DNA of 50,426 bases, taken from Candidatus Caldisaccharidevorator malaysiensis. Its GTDB lineage: Bacteria > Armatimonadota > Fervidibacteria > Fervidibacterales > Fervidibacteraceae. Numbering within the stretch: position 1 is the first letter of the stretch; each line of letters opens with the position of its first letter. Shown here one piece after another: positions 24,685 through 33,429 of this stretch. The position numbers were made by a program, and so were the translations under genes. The notes below the pieces were generated by a model. The model had not been told where the DNA came from and made no database searches. It saw nothing but the letters and a program-made list of their open reading frames with translations. The stretch is taken from positions 1-50,426 of the forward strand of contig JANXBO010000017.1 of the NCBI GenBank assembly GCA_025057575.1, given 5' to 3'.

Positions 24685-25514
24685 CGATGAGGTTCCTGGC
24701 TGCTTCGGGGTCCGACGAGAGCCCAATTGTGATCGTCGGGGCTCCTTACGAGGCGGGTTCCAGTTTCCGAGCCGGAGCCTCCCTGGGTCCGTCTGCCATC
24801 CGCCGTGCTTCTCACAGCATTGAATCCTACAGCCACATCACCCGATCGGACCTGACCCAAATCGCTCTTTCCGACATCGGCGATATGGCTTTGAGTGACG
24901 TACCCGAAGAGATGCTGGAAACGGTTCGCCAGGTCGTTGGGCAGCAATGGAGGCAAGGAAAGAAAGTCGTCCTGCTGGGGGGCGACCACAGCGTCACCGT
25001 TGGTGCTGTCCGTGCCTTGGTGGAGAATTTTTCCGATCCTCAGGTCGTCATTTTGGACGCGCATTCTGACTGGCGAGACACTTACGACGGGTCCCCTTGG
25101 TCCCACGCCTGCACCGCCCGTCGCATTGCAGAACTGGTCAACGACCGCCTCTTTATCTGTGGGACACGGTCTTTCTTCGGAGCGGAGGATCAGAACTTTT
25201 TTTTACAACCCGAAGAATTAACAAAGCGAGTCGACAAAAAAAGAGCCACCTACTTGAGCATTGATTTAGATGTGTTAGATCCGTCCTTGTGCCCGGGCGT
25301 GGGGAACCCCGAGCCGGCGGGTCTCTCCTATCAGGATGTTCTCCGTTTGATTTTAGGTCTGTCATCTTTGCCCATTGTCGGGATGGACCTGGTGGAACTG
25401 CATCCCCTCTACGATCCTTCAGAAGTTTCAGCAGTCGTCGCCGCTAAATTGATTCAGGAAGCCATTTTGGCTTTTTGGCGACAAGGACGGAAAACCGATG
25501 AAGAGGTGTTCTAA
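24681..25514 (+). CDS. speB: Agmatinase-family ureohydrolase (N1-aminopropylagmatine ureohydrolase)
   Basis: Binuclear manganese ureohydrolase removing urea from agmatine or, more likely here, N1-aminopropylagmatine to give spermidine. 277 residues. Metal ligands are visible in LLGGDHSVTVG, VVILDAHSDWRDTY and LSIDLDVLDPSLCPGVGNPEPAGL. The GTG at 24681 overlaps the speE stop; an ATG at 24687 is equally possible. Pairing with an aminopropyltransferase instead of a putrescine-specific enzyme supports the aminopropylagmatine route. Confidence 0.92.
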   Translation: MTMRFLAASGSDESPIVIVGAPYEAGSSFRAGASLGPSAIRRASHSIESYSHITRSDLTQIALSDIGDMALSDVPEEMLETVRQVVGQQWRQGKKVVLLGGDHSVTVGAVRALVENFSDPQVVILDAHSDWRDTYDGSPWSHACTARRIAELVNDRLFICGTRSFFGAEDQNFFLQPEELTKRVDKKRATYLSIDLDVLDPSLCPGVGNPEPAGLSYQDVLRLILGLSSLPIVGMDLVELHPLYDPSEVSAVVAAKLIQEAILAFWRQGRKTDEEVF

Positions 25515-25515
25515 G

Positions 25516-25830
25516 ATGGTTGCTGTTTTCTTTACCGTTCGGGTCAGGGACCAAGGCAGAGAGAGGTTCTTAGAAGGTTTGAGAAAGAGAGCCCGTTTGG
25601 TGGACAAGAGAAAAGGCTTTGAAAAAATTGATGTGCTGCAGGATCAAAAGGATCCCAATCGCTTTGTTGTCTTAACCTGGTGGGCAGACTACCAAGATTT
25701 CGTTGCCTGGCAACAAAGCGACGAATTCGCCATCGCTCATTCCCGATCATCGGAATTGATGGCAGAGACGAACCTTGAGGTTTTCAACGTGGTCTTAAGC
25801 GAACCCGTCACGGAACAGCCGGCGGACTAA
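25516..25830 (+). CDS. ABM-domain protein (antibiotic biosynthesis monooxygenase/heme-degrading-like fold)
   Basis: About 104 residues with a ferredoxin-like ABM fold: VAVFFTVRVRDQGRERFLEGLRKR, then KGFEKIDVLQDQKDPNRFVVLTWWADYQDFVAWQQSDEFAIAH. The 'LTWW-x-F-x-W-S-x-F' pattern is typical. ABM proteins range from quinol monooxygenases to heme oxygenases; no diagnostic heme ligand pattern is clear. I chose the ATG at 25516 with GAGGTG 7 nt upstream over the ATG at 25498 inside speB. It lies one base after the speB stop, so it is part of the polyamine transcript, with unknown role there. Confidence 0.75.
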   Translation: MVAVFFTVRVRDQGRERFLEGLRKRARLVDKRKGFEKIDVLQDQKDPNRFVVLTWWADYQDFVAWQQSDEFAIAHSRSSELMAETNLEVFNVVLSEPVTEQPAD

Positions 25831-25881
25831 AATAAAAAGTAAAGTATCTTGCGAAAAATCCTGTCAAGGGGAGGCTTCTTG

Positions 25882-27480
25882 ATGTCACTACCCAAATCAG
25901 TGGTCTTGTATGACACGACCCTGCGGGACGGAGCGCAGGGTGAGGGGATCAGTTTTTCCCTTCAGGACAAAATTCGGATCGCTCAGAAACTGGACGAATT
26001 TGGGATTCATTACATTGAAGGGGGTTGGCCAGGGAGCAACCCGAAAGACAGCGACTTCTTCGCTGCTGTTAGAGAGTTAACGTGGCAAAATGCCAAAATC
26101 ACCGCCTTCTCAATGACCCGAAGGAAAGGAATGCCCGTAGATGCCGACGATAACATCGCCGCCTTGATCCGTTGCGGGGCACCCGTTATCGCCATCGTGG
26201 GCAAATCGTGGATTCACCATGTGCGCCACGCCCTTCACACCACCCCCGACGAAAACCTGAGGATGATCAGCGACACCGTTTCGTATCTAAAAAAAGCGGG
26301 TCGGGAAGTCGTCTATGACGCCGAACATTTCTTTGACGGGTATAGGGAAGATCCCAAATACGCTCTCGAGACCCTTTTGGCGGCTCAGGCAGCAGGTGCG
26401 GACTGGATTGTGCTCTGTGACACCAACGGGGGGAGCCTACCCCACGATGTGGAAGAAATTGTTCATCGGGTGCGGGAACAGGTGCAAGCCCCCTTAGGGA
26501 TCCACACCCATAACGATTCCGAACTGGCTGTCGCTAATGCTCTGGCTGCTGTGCGTGCTGGGGCGACCCAAGTGCAGGGAACCATCAACGGCATCGGGGA
26601 GCGATCGGGAAACTGCAACCTGCTCTCCGTCATTGCGAATTTGGAACTGAAGATGGGGATTCATTGTGTGGGGCAAGAGAAACTGAAAAAATTAAGGGAA
26701 CTCAGTTACTTCGTCAGCGAAGTTGCCAACTTGGTCCCTAATGATAAGCAGCCGTTTGTCGGAAGGAGTGTTTTTGCCCACAAAGGCGGGATGCACACCG
26801 ATGCGGTCGCTAAGGATCCCCGAACCTATGAACACATCGATCCCGAACTAGTCGGCAACACCCGCCGCTTCCTCGTCTCCGAACTAACCGGCAAGGCGGG
26901 AATCGTTGAGAAAGCAAAAGAATTTGGACTGCACCTGACCAAGGATTCCCCCTACACAGCCCAAATCCTTAAGGACATTAAAGCAAAGGAACGGGACGGC
27001 TACGAGTATGAGAGTGCGGACGCCTCCTTGGAACTTTTGATGAGGAGGCGTCTGGGTCTGGTGCCACCCTTCTTTGAGATCGTTAACTTTACCGTCATCG
27101 TAACGCACCGCAATGGTCTGTTGATGGCGGAAGCAAAGGTCCGGTTGCGGGTCTTTGATGATGAAATCGTGGAAGCGGCGGAAGGCGATGGTCCCGTCCA
27201 CGCTTTGGACCTGGCACTGAGAAAGGGCTTGGAACGCTTTTACCCTCAAATCGCCTCAATGCGCCTAATTGACTACAAGGTCCGGGTTGTCAACAGTGCC
27301 GCAGCCACAGCAGCAAAAGTGAGGGTTTTGATTGAGTCCCGTGACGAGGTCGGGTCTTGGGTCACTATAGGGGTTTCAGAAAACATCATTGAAGCCAGTC
27401 TGATCGCTCTTCAGGATAGTTTGATGTATGGACTTTTGCGCCGACTGGGAGCACCAGTGCTGACGGCCCCCGTCACCTAA
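25882..27480 (+). CDS. cimA: (R)-citramalate synthase
   Basis: Condenses pyruvate and acetyl-CoA to citramalate, the threonine-independent entry to isoleucine. About 532 residues, the length of CimA. The DRE-TIM barrel begins VLYDTTLRDGAQGEGISFS. GIHYIEGGWPGSNPKD is the GGWPGSNP-type signature that separates CimA from 2-isopropylmalate synthase. HTHNDSELAVANALAAVRAGATQVQGTINGIGERSGNCNL follows, and the C-terminal regulatory LeuA dimer domain covers about residues 400-530. The ATG at 25882 follows AAGGGGAGG. It lies 51 nt after the ABM gene. Confidence 0.93.
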   Translation: MSLPKSVVLYDTTLRDGAQGEGISFSLQDKIRIAQKLDEFGIHYIEGGWPGSNPKDSDFFAAVRELTWQNAKITAFSMTRRKGMPVDADDNIAALIRCGAPVIAIVGKSWIHHVRHALHTTPDENLRMISDTVSYLKKAGREVVYDAEHFFDGYREDPKYALETLLAAQAAGADWIVLCDTNGGSLPHDVEEIVHRVREQVQAPLGIHTHNDSELAVANALAAVRAGATQVQGTINGIGERSGNCNLLSVIANLELKMGIHCVGQEKLKKLRELSYFVSEVANLVPNDKQPFVGRSVFAHKGGMHTDAVAKDPRTYEHIDPELVGNTRRFLVSELTGKAGIVEKAKEFGLHLTKDSPYTAQILKDIKAKERDGYEYESADASLELLMRRRLGLVPPFFEIVNFTVIVTHRNGLLMAEAKVRLRVFDDEIVEAAEGDGPVHALDLALRKGLERFYPQIASMRLIDYKVRVVNSAAATAAKVRVLIESRDEVGSWVTIGVSENIIEASLIALQDSLMYGLLRRLGAPVLTAPVT

Positions 27481-27516
27481 AGGACGCGACGCTTTTCCAT
27501 AAAGGAGGCACCACCA

Positions 27517-28431
27517 ATGCCCTTGTCCCCTGTTCAGCCCCATCAAACCAAAGTCGGTTGGATCGGCACTGGTGTAATGGGTCTTCCAATGTGCCGCCAC
27601 ATTTTGGCGAAGGGCTATCTGGTGACGGTCTTTAACCGGACGAAGGAAAAGGCTCTGCCCCTCGTTGAAAAAGGAGCCCGATGGGCGGATTCCCCAATGG
27701 AAGTCGCCAAAGGGTCCGATGTGGTCTTCACGATGGTCGGCTTTCCGGAAGATGTGCGACAAGTCTACTTTGGTCCTTCAGGGATCTTAAAGGGCGTTCG
27801 GGCAGGAATGATTTTGGTGGATATGACAACGACCCCGCCCTCGCTCGCACAGGAAATTCATAAAGCGGCAGCAGAATTGGGGGCTTACGCCTTAGACGCT
27901 CCCGTCAGCGGTGGGGATGTCGGTGCCCGGGAGGCGCGCCTCTCCATTATGGTCGGCGGTGACCGCGATGCCTTTGAGGTTGTCCGACCCCTTTTGGAAG
28001 CAATGGGCAAAAGCATCGTCTACCAGGGTGGTCCGGGCGCTGGGCAGCATACCAAACTCACCAACCAGATCGTCATCGCCGGCACGATGATCGGCGTCTG
28101 CGAAGCCCTTCTTTACGCTTACAAGGCAGGATTGGACCTGGCAACGGTCCTGGAGTCTATCAGAGGGGGCGCCGCCCAGTGCTGGACTTTAGACAATCTG
28201 GCGCCACGGATTTTGAAGGGCAATTTTGACCCTGGATTTTTTGTAGACCACTTCGTCAAGGATATGGGCATTGCCTTGGAGGAAGCCCGCCGAATGAAAC
28301 TGTCCCTTCCCGGTCTTTCTTTGGTCCACCAACTCTATGTGGCGCTCCAGGCTCAGGGTCACGGTCAGAAAGGGACTCACGCTCTCATCCTCGCTCTGGA
28401 ACACCTTTCGGCGATTCGCAGAGATCAATGA
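27517..28431 (+). CDS. Beta-hydroxyacid dehydrogenase (3-hydroxyisobutyrate/tartronate semialdehyde reductase family)
   Basis: 304-residue NAD(P)-dependent oxidoreductase. The dinucleotide loop is [13 protein letters not shown]. The substrate-binding signature is [23 protein letters not shown], and the catalytic Lys lies in [33 protein letters not shown] completes the C-terminal domain. Substrates in the family include 3-hydroxyisobutyrate, tartronate semialdehyde and succinic semialdehyde; none is favoured here. AAAGGAGGCA precedes the ATG. Confidence 0.92.
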   Translation: MPLSPVQPHQTKVGWIGTGVMGLPMCRHILAKGYLVTVFNRTKEKALPLVEKGARWADSPMEVAKGSDVVFTMVGFPEDVRQVYFGPSGILKGVRAGMILVDMTTTPPSLAQEIHKAAAELGAYALDAPVSGGDVGAREARLSIMVGGDRDAFEVVRPLLEAMGKSIVYQGGPGAGQHTKLTNQIVIAGTMIGVCEALLYAYKAGLDLATVLESIRGGAAQCWTLDNLAPRILKGNFDPGFFVDHFVKDMGIALEEARRMKLSLPGLSLVHQLYVALQAQGHGQKGTHALILALEHLSAIRRDQ

Positions 28432-28535
28432 CCTTTTTTTCATTTTCGGTAAAACCTTAAATGGGAGGAACCGCCCGTCCGTTTTCGTTCCCGCTGCCGG
28501 AGCAACACTTTTCCGCTCCCGTGCCCCGAGCGCGG

Positions 28536-29393
28536 TCACCCTTTTGTTGCTGAGGGAGCTGGAGACTCCGTTAAAAGGCGATAAAACTCCGGTCTGCGAT
28601 CGCCGACCCGATTGACCTCGTATTTGCCTTCTTGAAACACGATCCTTTTATTGCGGGGGACAGTTAGGTCCAATTCTTCAATCAAAATCGTCTCCTCTTT
28701 CTCCCCTGCCCTTTTCCTTAACTTGCCGTCGGCATCAACGATCTGGCTATGACCGATGAAGCGAAAACCGCCTTCCGTCCCAATTCTGTTGGAGACCACA
28801 TAGTGAACCCTATTTTCAAGGGTCCTGGTGATGGGGACAAATTGGGCGATGGGTCGGGCACCTTCGGGCCAATTAGTCGCTAAGCAAAGGACCTCGGCAC
28901 CGTCCAAAGTGAGCACTCGGGCGACCTCGGGAAAAATGGCGTCGTAACAGATATGAAGACCGAGCCGACCGACGGCAGTGGAAACGACTTTTAGAGGACC
29001 GTCGCCCGCATCGGCAAAACGATCCAAACCAATGCACGGCAGATGAATCTTGCGATAGACCCAAGAGAGACCCTCAGGGCTGATCATAAATAGGGAGTTG
29101 AACAAGTTATCTCCAGACCGCTCCGCCGTCCCCACGATCAGCCATACAGAAAGGTCCTTGCTCAATTGGCTGAGGCGCTTAGTTGGCTCACCGTCCGTCT
29201 CAACAGCGACAGAAAGGGCTTCTTGCCGGGACTCAAAGCAGTAGCCCGTCAGAGCACATTCGGGGAAGAGGACCAACTGGGCACCCGTCTGGGCTGCCTG
29301 CCGAGAAAGACTTGAAATTTTTTCCAGGTTCTCCCCTACTCTCCCGAAAATGGGCTCCATTTGGACCGAGGCGACGACGACTTTGTCCGCCAC
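28536..29393 (-). CDS. Carbon-nitrogen hydrolase (nitrilase superfamily amidase)
   Basis: 285 residues with the Glu-Lys-Cys triad visible in VLFPECALTGY, YRKIHLPCIG and LHICYDAIFPEVAR. It probably acts on an amide or N-carbamoyl compound. N-carbamoylputrescine amidase has a comparable length, but here arginine is handled by the SpeB route, so that label is not warranted. The start is GTG with AGGTGAT upstream, matching the extended anti-SD. It converges with the dehydrogenase and diverges from the alpha/beta hydrolase. Confidence 0.88.
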   Translation of the reverse strand: MADKVVVASVQMEPIFGRVGENLEKISSLSRQAAQTGAQLVLFPECALTGYCFESRQEALSVAVETDGEPTKRLSQLSKDLSVWLIVGTAERSGDNLFNSLFMISPEGLSWVYRKIHLPCIGLDRFADAGDGPLKVVSTAVGRLGLHICYDAIFPEVARVLTLDGAEVLCLATNWPEGARPIAQFVPITRTLENRVHYVVSNRIGTEGGFRFIGHSQIVDADGKLRKRAGEKEETILIEELDLTVPRNKRIVFQEGKYEVNRVGDRRPEFYRLLTESPAPSATKG

Positions 29394-29487
29394 TGGACAA
29401 TCACCTGTCTCTTGCGACAGTCACTGCGAGCGACCAGAATGTTAGACTCATTGTATCATTAGCCTTTCTCAATGGAGGTCTGTTTTT

Positions 29488-30255
29488 ATGGTGGAGGAAT
29501 TTGCCTGGATCCCTTCCAGAGGGCGCCGAATGGCGGGGATGGTTCACAAACCCACTTTGGATGGGCGCTTCCCCACCGTCGTGATGTTGCACGGGTTTAC
29601 AGGAAACCGAATTGAGCCGCACCGTCTCTTTGTCAAAGCAGCCCGACGCTGGGTCAGTAAGGCAGGGCTAGCGGTTCTCCGGTTTGACTTCGTCGGGTCA
29701 GGCGAAAGCGAAGGCGACTTCTCCGAAGTGACACCCGCCACCGAGATAGAGGATGCCTTGAATGCTCTTGAATGGGTCCGCCAACAGCCCTTTGCGGAGC
29801 CAGAGCGACTGGCGTTGGTCGGATTGAGCCTTGGGGGCTTTGTCGCTGCCTGCACCGCCGCCAGGGATGGGAAGGTCAAGGCTTTGGTCCTCTGGGCAGC
29901 CGCTGCCACTTCAGGCGAACTCTGGGATCGGTTACTGGACGAGAACTTGAAGAAAACTCTCCAAGAGCAGGGCTATCTGGATTGGCAGGGCTGGAAGGTG
30001 ACCGAGTCCTTCGTGGCGGAGGCACGGAGGATTGATCCTCTTCGGGAGATGTTGCGATACGATGGAGCGACTTTAATCGTTCACGGCACCGAGGATGCTG
30101 CCGTCCCTGTTGACCACGCCCACCGCTATCACTCGGTCGCCCGCGAACCCAAGTCCCTGCACTTGATCAAAGATGCGGACCACACTTTTGCCCGCCTGGA
30201 CTGGGAGGAAGAAGTTTTCACCGTCACCGAGGAATGGCTGGTGCGCTACCTTTGA
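29488..30255 (+). CDS. Alpha/beta-hydrolase (esterase/peptidase-like)
   Basis: 255 residues. The oxyanion segment is VVMLHGFTGN, the nucleophile elbow GLSLGGFVA (Ser), the acid in VHGTEDAAVPVDHA (Asp) and the His in DADHTFARL. The GSGESEGDF segment after strand 4 is typical of Hydrolase_4/esterase members. The substrate is unknown. The ATG has GGAGG 8 nt upstream. Its 3' end overlaps the possible start of the amidohydrolase. Confidence 0.9.
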   Translation: MVEEFAWIPSRGRRMAGMVHKPTLDGRFPTVVMLHGFTGNRIEPHRLFVKAARRWVSKAGLAVLRFDFVGSGESEGDFSEVTPATEIEDALNALEWVRQQPFAEPERLALVGLSLGGFVAACTAARDGKVKALVLWAAAATSGELWDRLLDENLKKTLQEQGYLDWQGWKVTESFVAEARRIDPLREMLRYDGATLIVHGTEDAAVPVDHAHRYHSVAREPKSLHLIKDADHTFARLDWEEEVFTVTEEWLVRYL

Positions 30256-31601
30256 ACTTTTTGGTCCAAGCAGACTGGGTTCTTCCCGTTACCCGACCGC
30301 CCATCGTTGACGGTGCTCTTCTGATAGCCAACGGTCGCATTGTCGCTGTCGGTCTGGCTAAGGACTTATTGTCGTCCCATTCTGGAAGTGTCCCTCAAAT
30401 CCACTTCCCCCGTTCCGTTGTGACCCCCGGTCTGGTCAATCCCCACACTCATCTGGACAACAGCCTTTTGCCTTATCGCCTAAAGGGCTACCGAGGTTTT
30501 GAGGAATGGATCACGCTGATGGCGGATGCAGTCCGGCGCCAGACGGATCAAGAAAGAGCACAAGCGGTGCTGAAAGGGATCCAATCCCTCCTCAAAGCGG
30601 GCGTCACCTGCGTCGGCGACATCTCTCGGGACGGCACCTCTTTTGACATCCTCACCCGCTACCGCTTCAAGGGGGTTGTTTTTCGGGAACTGATTTGCCT
30701 AACGAAAGAGCAAATGACCAACCGACTGAAGGATCTTGAGCATTGGTGCCAAGGACAAAGAACACTGGTCCGAGGGCTTGCCCCTCATTCTCCCTATACT
30801 GTCATCCCCGAAGCCTTGAGACAAGCAAGCCTCCTGTCCCGATCACGCCGATTGCCCCTCTCCTTTCATCTGGCCGAGTCGCCGATGGAAAGGAGATTTT
30901 TAAAAGGTTCCTCCCAAGGGCTAACTGGTCTTCAAACCCTATTAAAGAGCCTTCCATCACCGACTTCACCCGTTGACTATGCCGACCGGTTCGGTCTCCT
31001 TACTCCCCAGACCCTCTTGATCCACTGTGTCCAACTGACCGAAAGCGACATTCGGCTTCTTGCTCAGAGGCGATCTTGGGTGGTCCACTGTCCTAGGTCA
31101 AACCAGAATTTACAAGTCGGAATGATGCCGTTGAGCCATTTTCGGACTGCTGGCGGGCGCTTCTGCTTGGCGACGGACGGGCTTGCCAGTGTCCCGTCCC
31201 TTGACCCCAAAGATGAGGTGGCATTTGCTGTTGCTCTTAGCCGCAACCGCCCATCACAATATCCTGCCCTCGCACCTCATCAATGGCTTTCACTGATCAC
31301 CTTGAAGGCGGCGCAAGCGCTCGGTTGGGGAAATAGGGTCGGTAGTCTGGAGCCTGGGAAAGACGCTGATCTTGCCGTTTTCACTTCTTCAGTCGCGATC
31401 GCTGACCCCTATGAACTGCTGTTCTCCTCCTGTCCAGCGACGGCGGTCTTTGTTGATGGGCAACCCATTTACCTGTCAGAGGACGGACAAGAAAGGGTGA
31501 AATCGTCCCTTAATCATCTCTTCAGTCCTCATCGTCGCCCCACTGAACAAATTTTTGGGAACGAGCGAGAAGAGATTTTTCTCTCTCCAACCACTGGTTG
31601 A
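30234..31601 (+). CDS. Amidohydrolase of the ATZ/TRZ (cytosine/aminofutalosine deaminase-like) family
   Basis: 455-residue metal-dependent deaminase or hydrolase. Metal-binding TPGLVNPHTHLD is followed by GFEEWITLM (the 'GF-x-x-W' feature of aminofutalosine-deaminase-like proteins). SFHLAE (His), LIHCVQLTE (His) and LATDGLASVPSLD (Asp) complete the site, and VGSLEPGKDADLAVF closes the composite domain. Methylthioadenosine/SAH deaminase is another possibility; no menaquinone genes are nearby. The start is either ATG 30234 or TTG 30252. The last ~27 codons run antisense through the 3' end of trmH. Confidence 0.83.
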   Translation: MAGALPLNFLVQADWVLPVTRPPIVDGALLIANGRIVAVGLAKDLLSSHSGSVPQIHFPRSVVTPGLVNPHTHLDNSLLPYRLKGYRGFEEWITLMADAVRRQTDQERAQAVLKGIQSLLKAGVTCVGDISRDGTSFDILTRYRFKGVVFRELICLTKEQMTNRLKDLEHWCQGQRTLVRGLAPHSPYTVIPEALRQASLLSRSRRLPLSFHLAESPMERRFLKGSSQGLTGLQTLLKSLPSPTSPVDYADRFGLLTPQTLLIHCVQLTESDIRLLAQRRSWVVHCPRSNQNLQVGMMPLSHFRTAGGRFCLATDGLASVPSLDPKDEVAFAVALSRNRPSQYPALAPHQWLSLITLKAAQALGWGNRVGSLEPGKDADLAVFTSSVAIADPYELLFSSCPATAVFVDGQPIYLSEDGQERVKSSLNHLFSPHRRPTEQIFGNEREEIFLSPTTG

Positions 31602-32193
31602 TCAACTGCTCCTGAAGGGACGGCGTCATTTCGGGATCGGGGACCAGACCTGCTTGCTTCCTTTGTCTGAGGGCTTCATAAAGGATCACAGCCGCGGCAA
31701 CGGAAACATTGAGGCTGTTGCTGAACCCCAGTTGAGGGATAACGATCCTCTCATCGGCGAGGGTCAGCGCTTGCAGAGAGACGCCAGAGGACTCAGTGCC
31801 TAAGACGATAGCGACCCGACCGGAATAGGAGACCTCATCAAAAAGCCGTGCCGATGGATCAACATATGTGCAATAAATCCGAAAACCCTGCTCCTTTAAT
31901 TCAGTCAGGCAGTGAACGATATCGGGATGTTGAATAAGGGTCACCCAACGATGAGCACCCGCTGAAGCCCTTTCATTCAAAAGGATAGGCTGGAGACCTT
32001 GATGGACGACGTGAAGAAACTGAACCCCTACCGAATCCGCCGTCCGGGTAATAGCGGAAATATTGCGACCTTTCTCCAGGTTTTCCAAAACCAATCGGAG
32101 CCCAAATTGACGAAACTTGGCGACCTCCCTCATTCTTTCCAGCCGACGAAGGGTCAATCTGTCAGGGACCCTCGTCGCACTCTCGTCTTCCAT
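31522..32193 (-). CDS. trmH: tRNA (guanosine-2'-O-)-methyltransferase
   Basis: SPOUT-class SAM-dependent enzyme, 223 residues. VLENLEKGRNISAITRTADSVGVQ, SAGAHRWVTL, VAIVLGTESSGVS and IPQLGFSNSLNVSVAAAVILYEALRQR are the ordered SpoU/TrmH motifs, including the knot. The RQxxLxLVLEN opening favours TrmH (Gm18 of tRNA) over rRNA 2'-O-methylases. GGGAG lies 9 nt before the ATG. It converges on and overlaps the amidohydrolase by 80 nt. Confidence 0.92.
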   Translation of the reverse strand: MEDESATRVPDRLTLRRLERMREVAKFRQFGLRLVLENLEKGRNISAITRTADSVGVQFLHVVHQGLQPILLNERASAGAHRWVTLIQHPDIVHCLTELKEQGFRIYCTYVDPSARLFDEVSYSGRVAIVLGTESSGVSLQALTLADERIVIPQLGFSNSLNVSVAAAVILYEALRQRKQAGLVPDPEMTPSLQEQLINQWLEREKSLLARSQKFVQWGDDED

Positions 32194-32304
32194 GGTCTGT
32201 TGCTCCCAAAATCCCTAAGCCTTGCGGTCAAGTGTGTGCCAAAGTTTGGCGCCGAAAGGGATGATTCGGTTATAGGGAAACTGACTGCGAGGGAGGTGGC
32301 AATT

Positions 32305-33342
32305 TTGGAATTGCGGGTCGCCATTATCGGATGCGGACACCGAGGAATAGCAATGGCAGCGGCGTATCAGGGGAATCCCCATATTCGGTTGACGGCTGCC
32401 TGCGATGTAGATGAAGAGCGACGGAAAACCCTTTGCGATCGCTTTCAAATCCCCGGTGCCTACTCGGACTGGACCAAAATGCTTAAGGAGGAACCCATTG
32501 ACATCCTTCACCTAGCGACTCAGCCCACATTCCGCAAGGAACCCATCATGGCTGCGGCAGAAGCAAAAATCCCCGTCGTTCTCTCGGAGAAACCCATTGC
32601 CTTGTCTCTGCCGGACCTAGACGAGATGTTAAGTGCCTGCCAAAAGACGGGCACCCGATTGATCATCAATCATCAACTGCGCTACCAGTCCATTCCCCGT
32701 CGCCTTAAGTCGGCGATGGAGCGGAAGGAGGTGGGTGAAGCCACTTTTTTGTTAGCCCATTGCCGAATGAACGCTTTGGAGCAAGGGACCCACCTTTTGG
32801 ACCTCGTCGTTTGGCTGAAGGAGAAGGCAAAGCCTCAGTGGGCTATGGGGGACGCCTATGGTTGGGAGGATTTTGCTAAAACCCATTCCGCCCCTGGGAC
32901 GGTAATGGGGCTGATCGGTTTTGATGATGGGACCCGATGCCTGGCAATGATGGGACCGGAAGCACCGTCCCTTTATGACGAGGATGCTCTCCACTTCCAC
33001 TTTGGGATTATGGTCTACGGTTCGCAGGGGCGGGGTCAGATGTGGCTGGGGCGCTGGCACCTGTTCAAATCCTCTGCTCACCAATCTTGGACGCGCCTTC
33101 CCTACCGGGACGACGACGCGAGCGCCCAGAGGGCGCTCCAACAGGATCTGGTGCGGGCAGTGAACGAGCCGGACTTTCTTCATCCTTGCGACGCCCGCAT
33201 CGGCAGAACCAGTTTGGAACTGATAGAAGCCTTGATCCTCTCCTACCATCGGCAGGAAAGAGTCCACCTGCCCCTCCCGACAGGAGCATCCGCTCTTCAA
33301 ACCCTTAGAGAGCAAGTGTCTCAAGGAAAATTAGGGGGTTAG
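32305..33342 (+). CDS. Gfo/Idh/MocA-family oxidoreductase
   Basis: About 345 residues. The N-terminal NAD(P) fold is LRVAIIGCGHRGIAMA with ACDVDEERR. The VVLSEKPIALSL segment holds the family EKP motif, and NHQLRYQSIPRRLK and MNALEQGTHLLDLVVWL carry the catalytic His region. Substrates are usually sugars or cyclitols. The start is a TTG 8 nt after GGAGG (32292-32296). The frame is open upstream through the trmH promoter region, but that part is not homologous. Confidence 0.85.
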   Translation: MELRVAIIGCGHRGIAMAAAYQGNPHIRLTAACDVDEERRKTLCDRFQIPGAYSDWTKMLKEEPIDILHLATQPTFRKEPIMAAAEAKIPVVLSEKPIALSLPDLDEMLSACQKTGTRLIINHQLRYQSIPRRLKSAMERKEVGEATFLLAHCRMNALEQGTHLLDLVVWLKEKAKPQWAMGDAYGWEDFAKTHSAPGTVMGLIGFDDGTRCLAMMGPEAPSLYDEDALHFHFGIMVYGSQGRGQMWLGRWHLFKSSAHQSWTRLPYRDDDASAQRALQQDLVRAVNEPDFLHPCDARIGRTSLELIEALILSYHRQERVHLPLPTGASALQTLREQVSQGKLGG

Positions 33343-33347
33343 AACCC

Positions 33348-33376
33348 TTAACGGGCAAAAAGAATGGTGCTAAAAT
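33348..33376 (+). promoter_or_regulatory. Extended -10 promoter upstream of rpsB
   Basis: -35 TTAACG (33348-33353), 17-nt spacer, -10 TAAAAT (33371-33376, 5 of 6) preceded by TGC (extended -10). It lies 54 nt before the rpsB start and 6 nt after the previous stop. Confidence 0.55.
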
Positions 33377-33429
33377 AATCCAAACTTTGAGGGATTCCCC
33401 GCCCTGATGACGCTTTTTGGAGGGATGTA

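Noticed and set aside
28536-29393. N-carbamoylputrescine amidase of the polyamine pathway
   Set aside because: It has the nitrilase triad and a similar length, but it lies on the other strand outside the operon, and the SpeB route makes it unnecessary; the substrate is undetermined.
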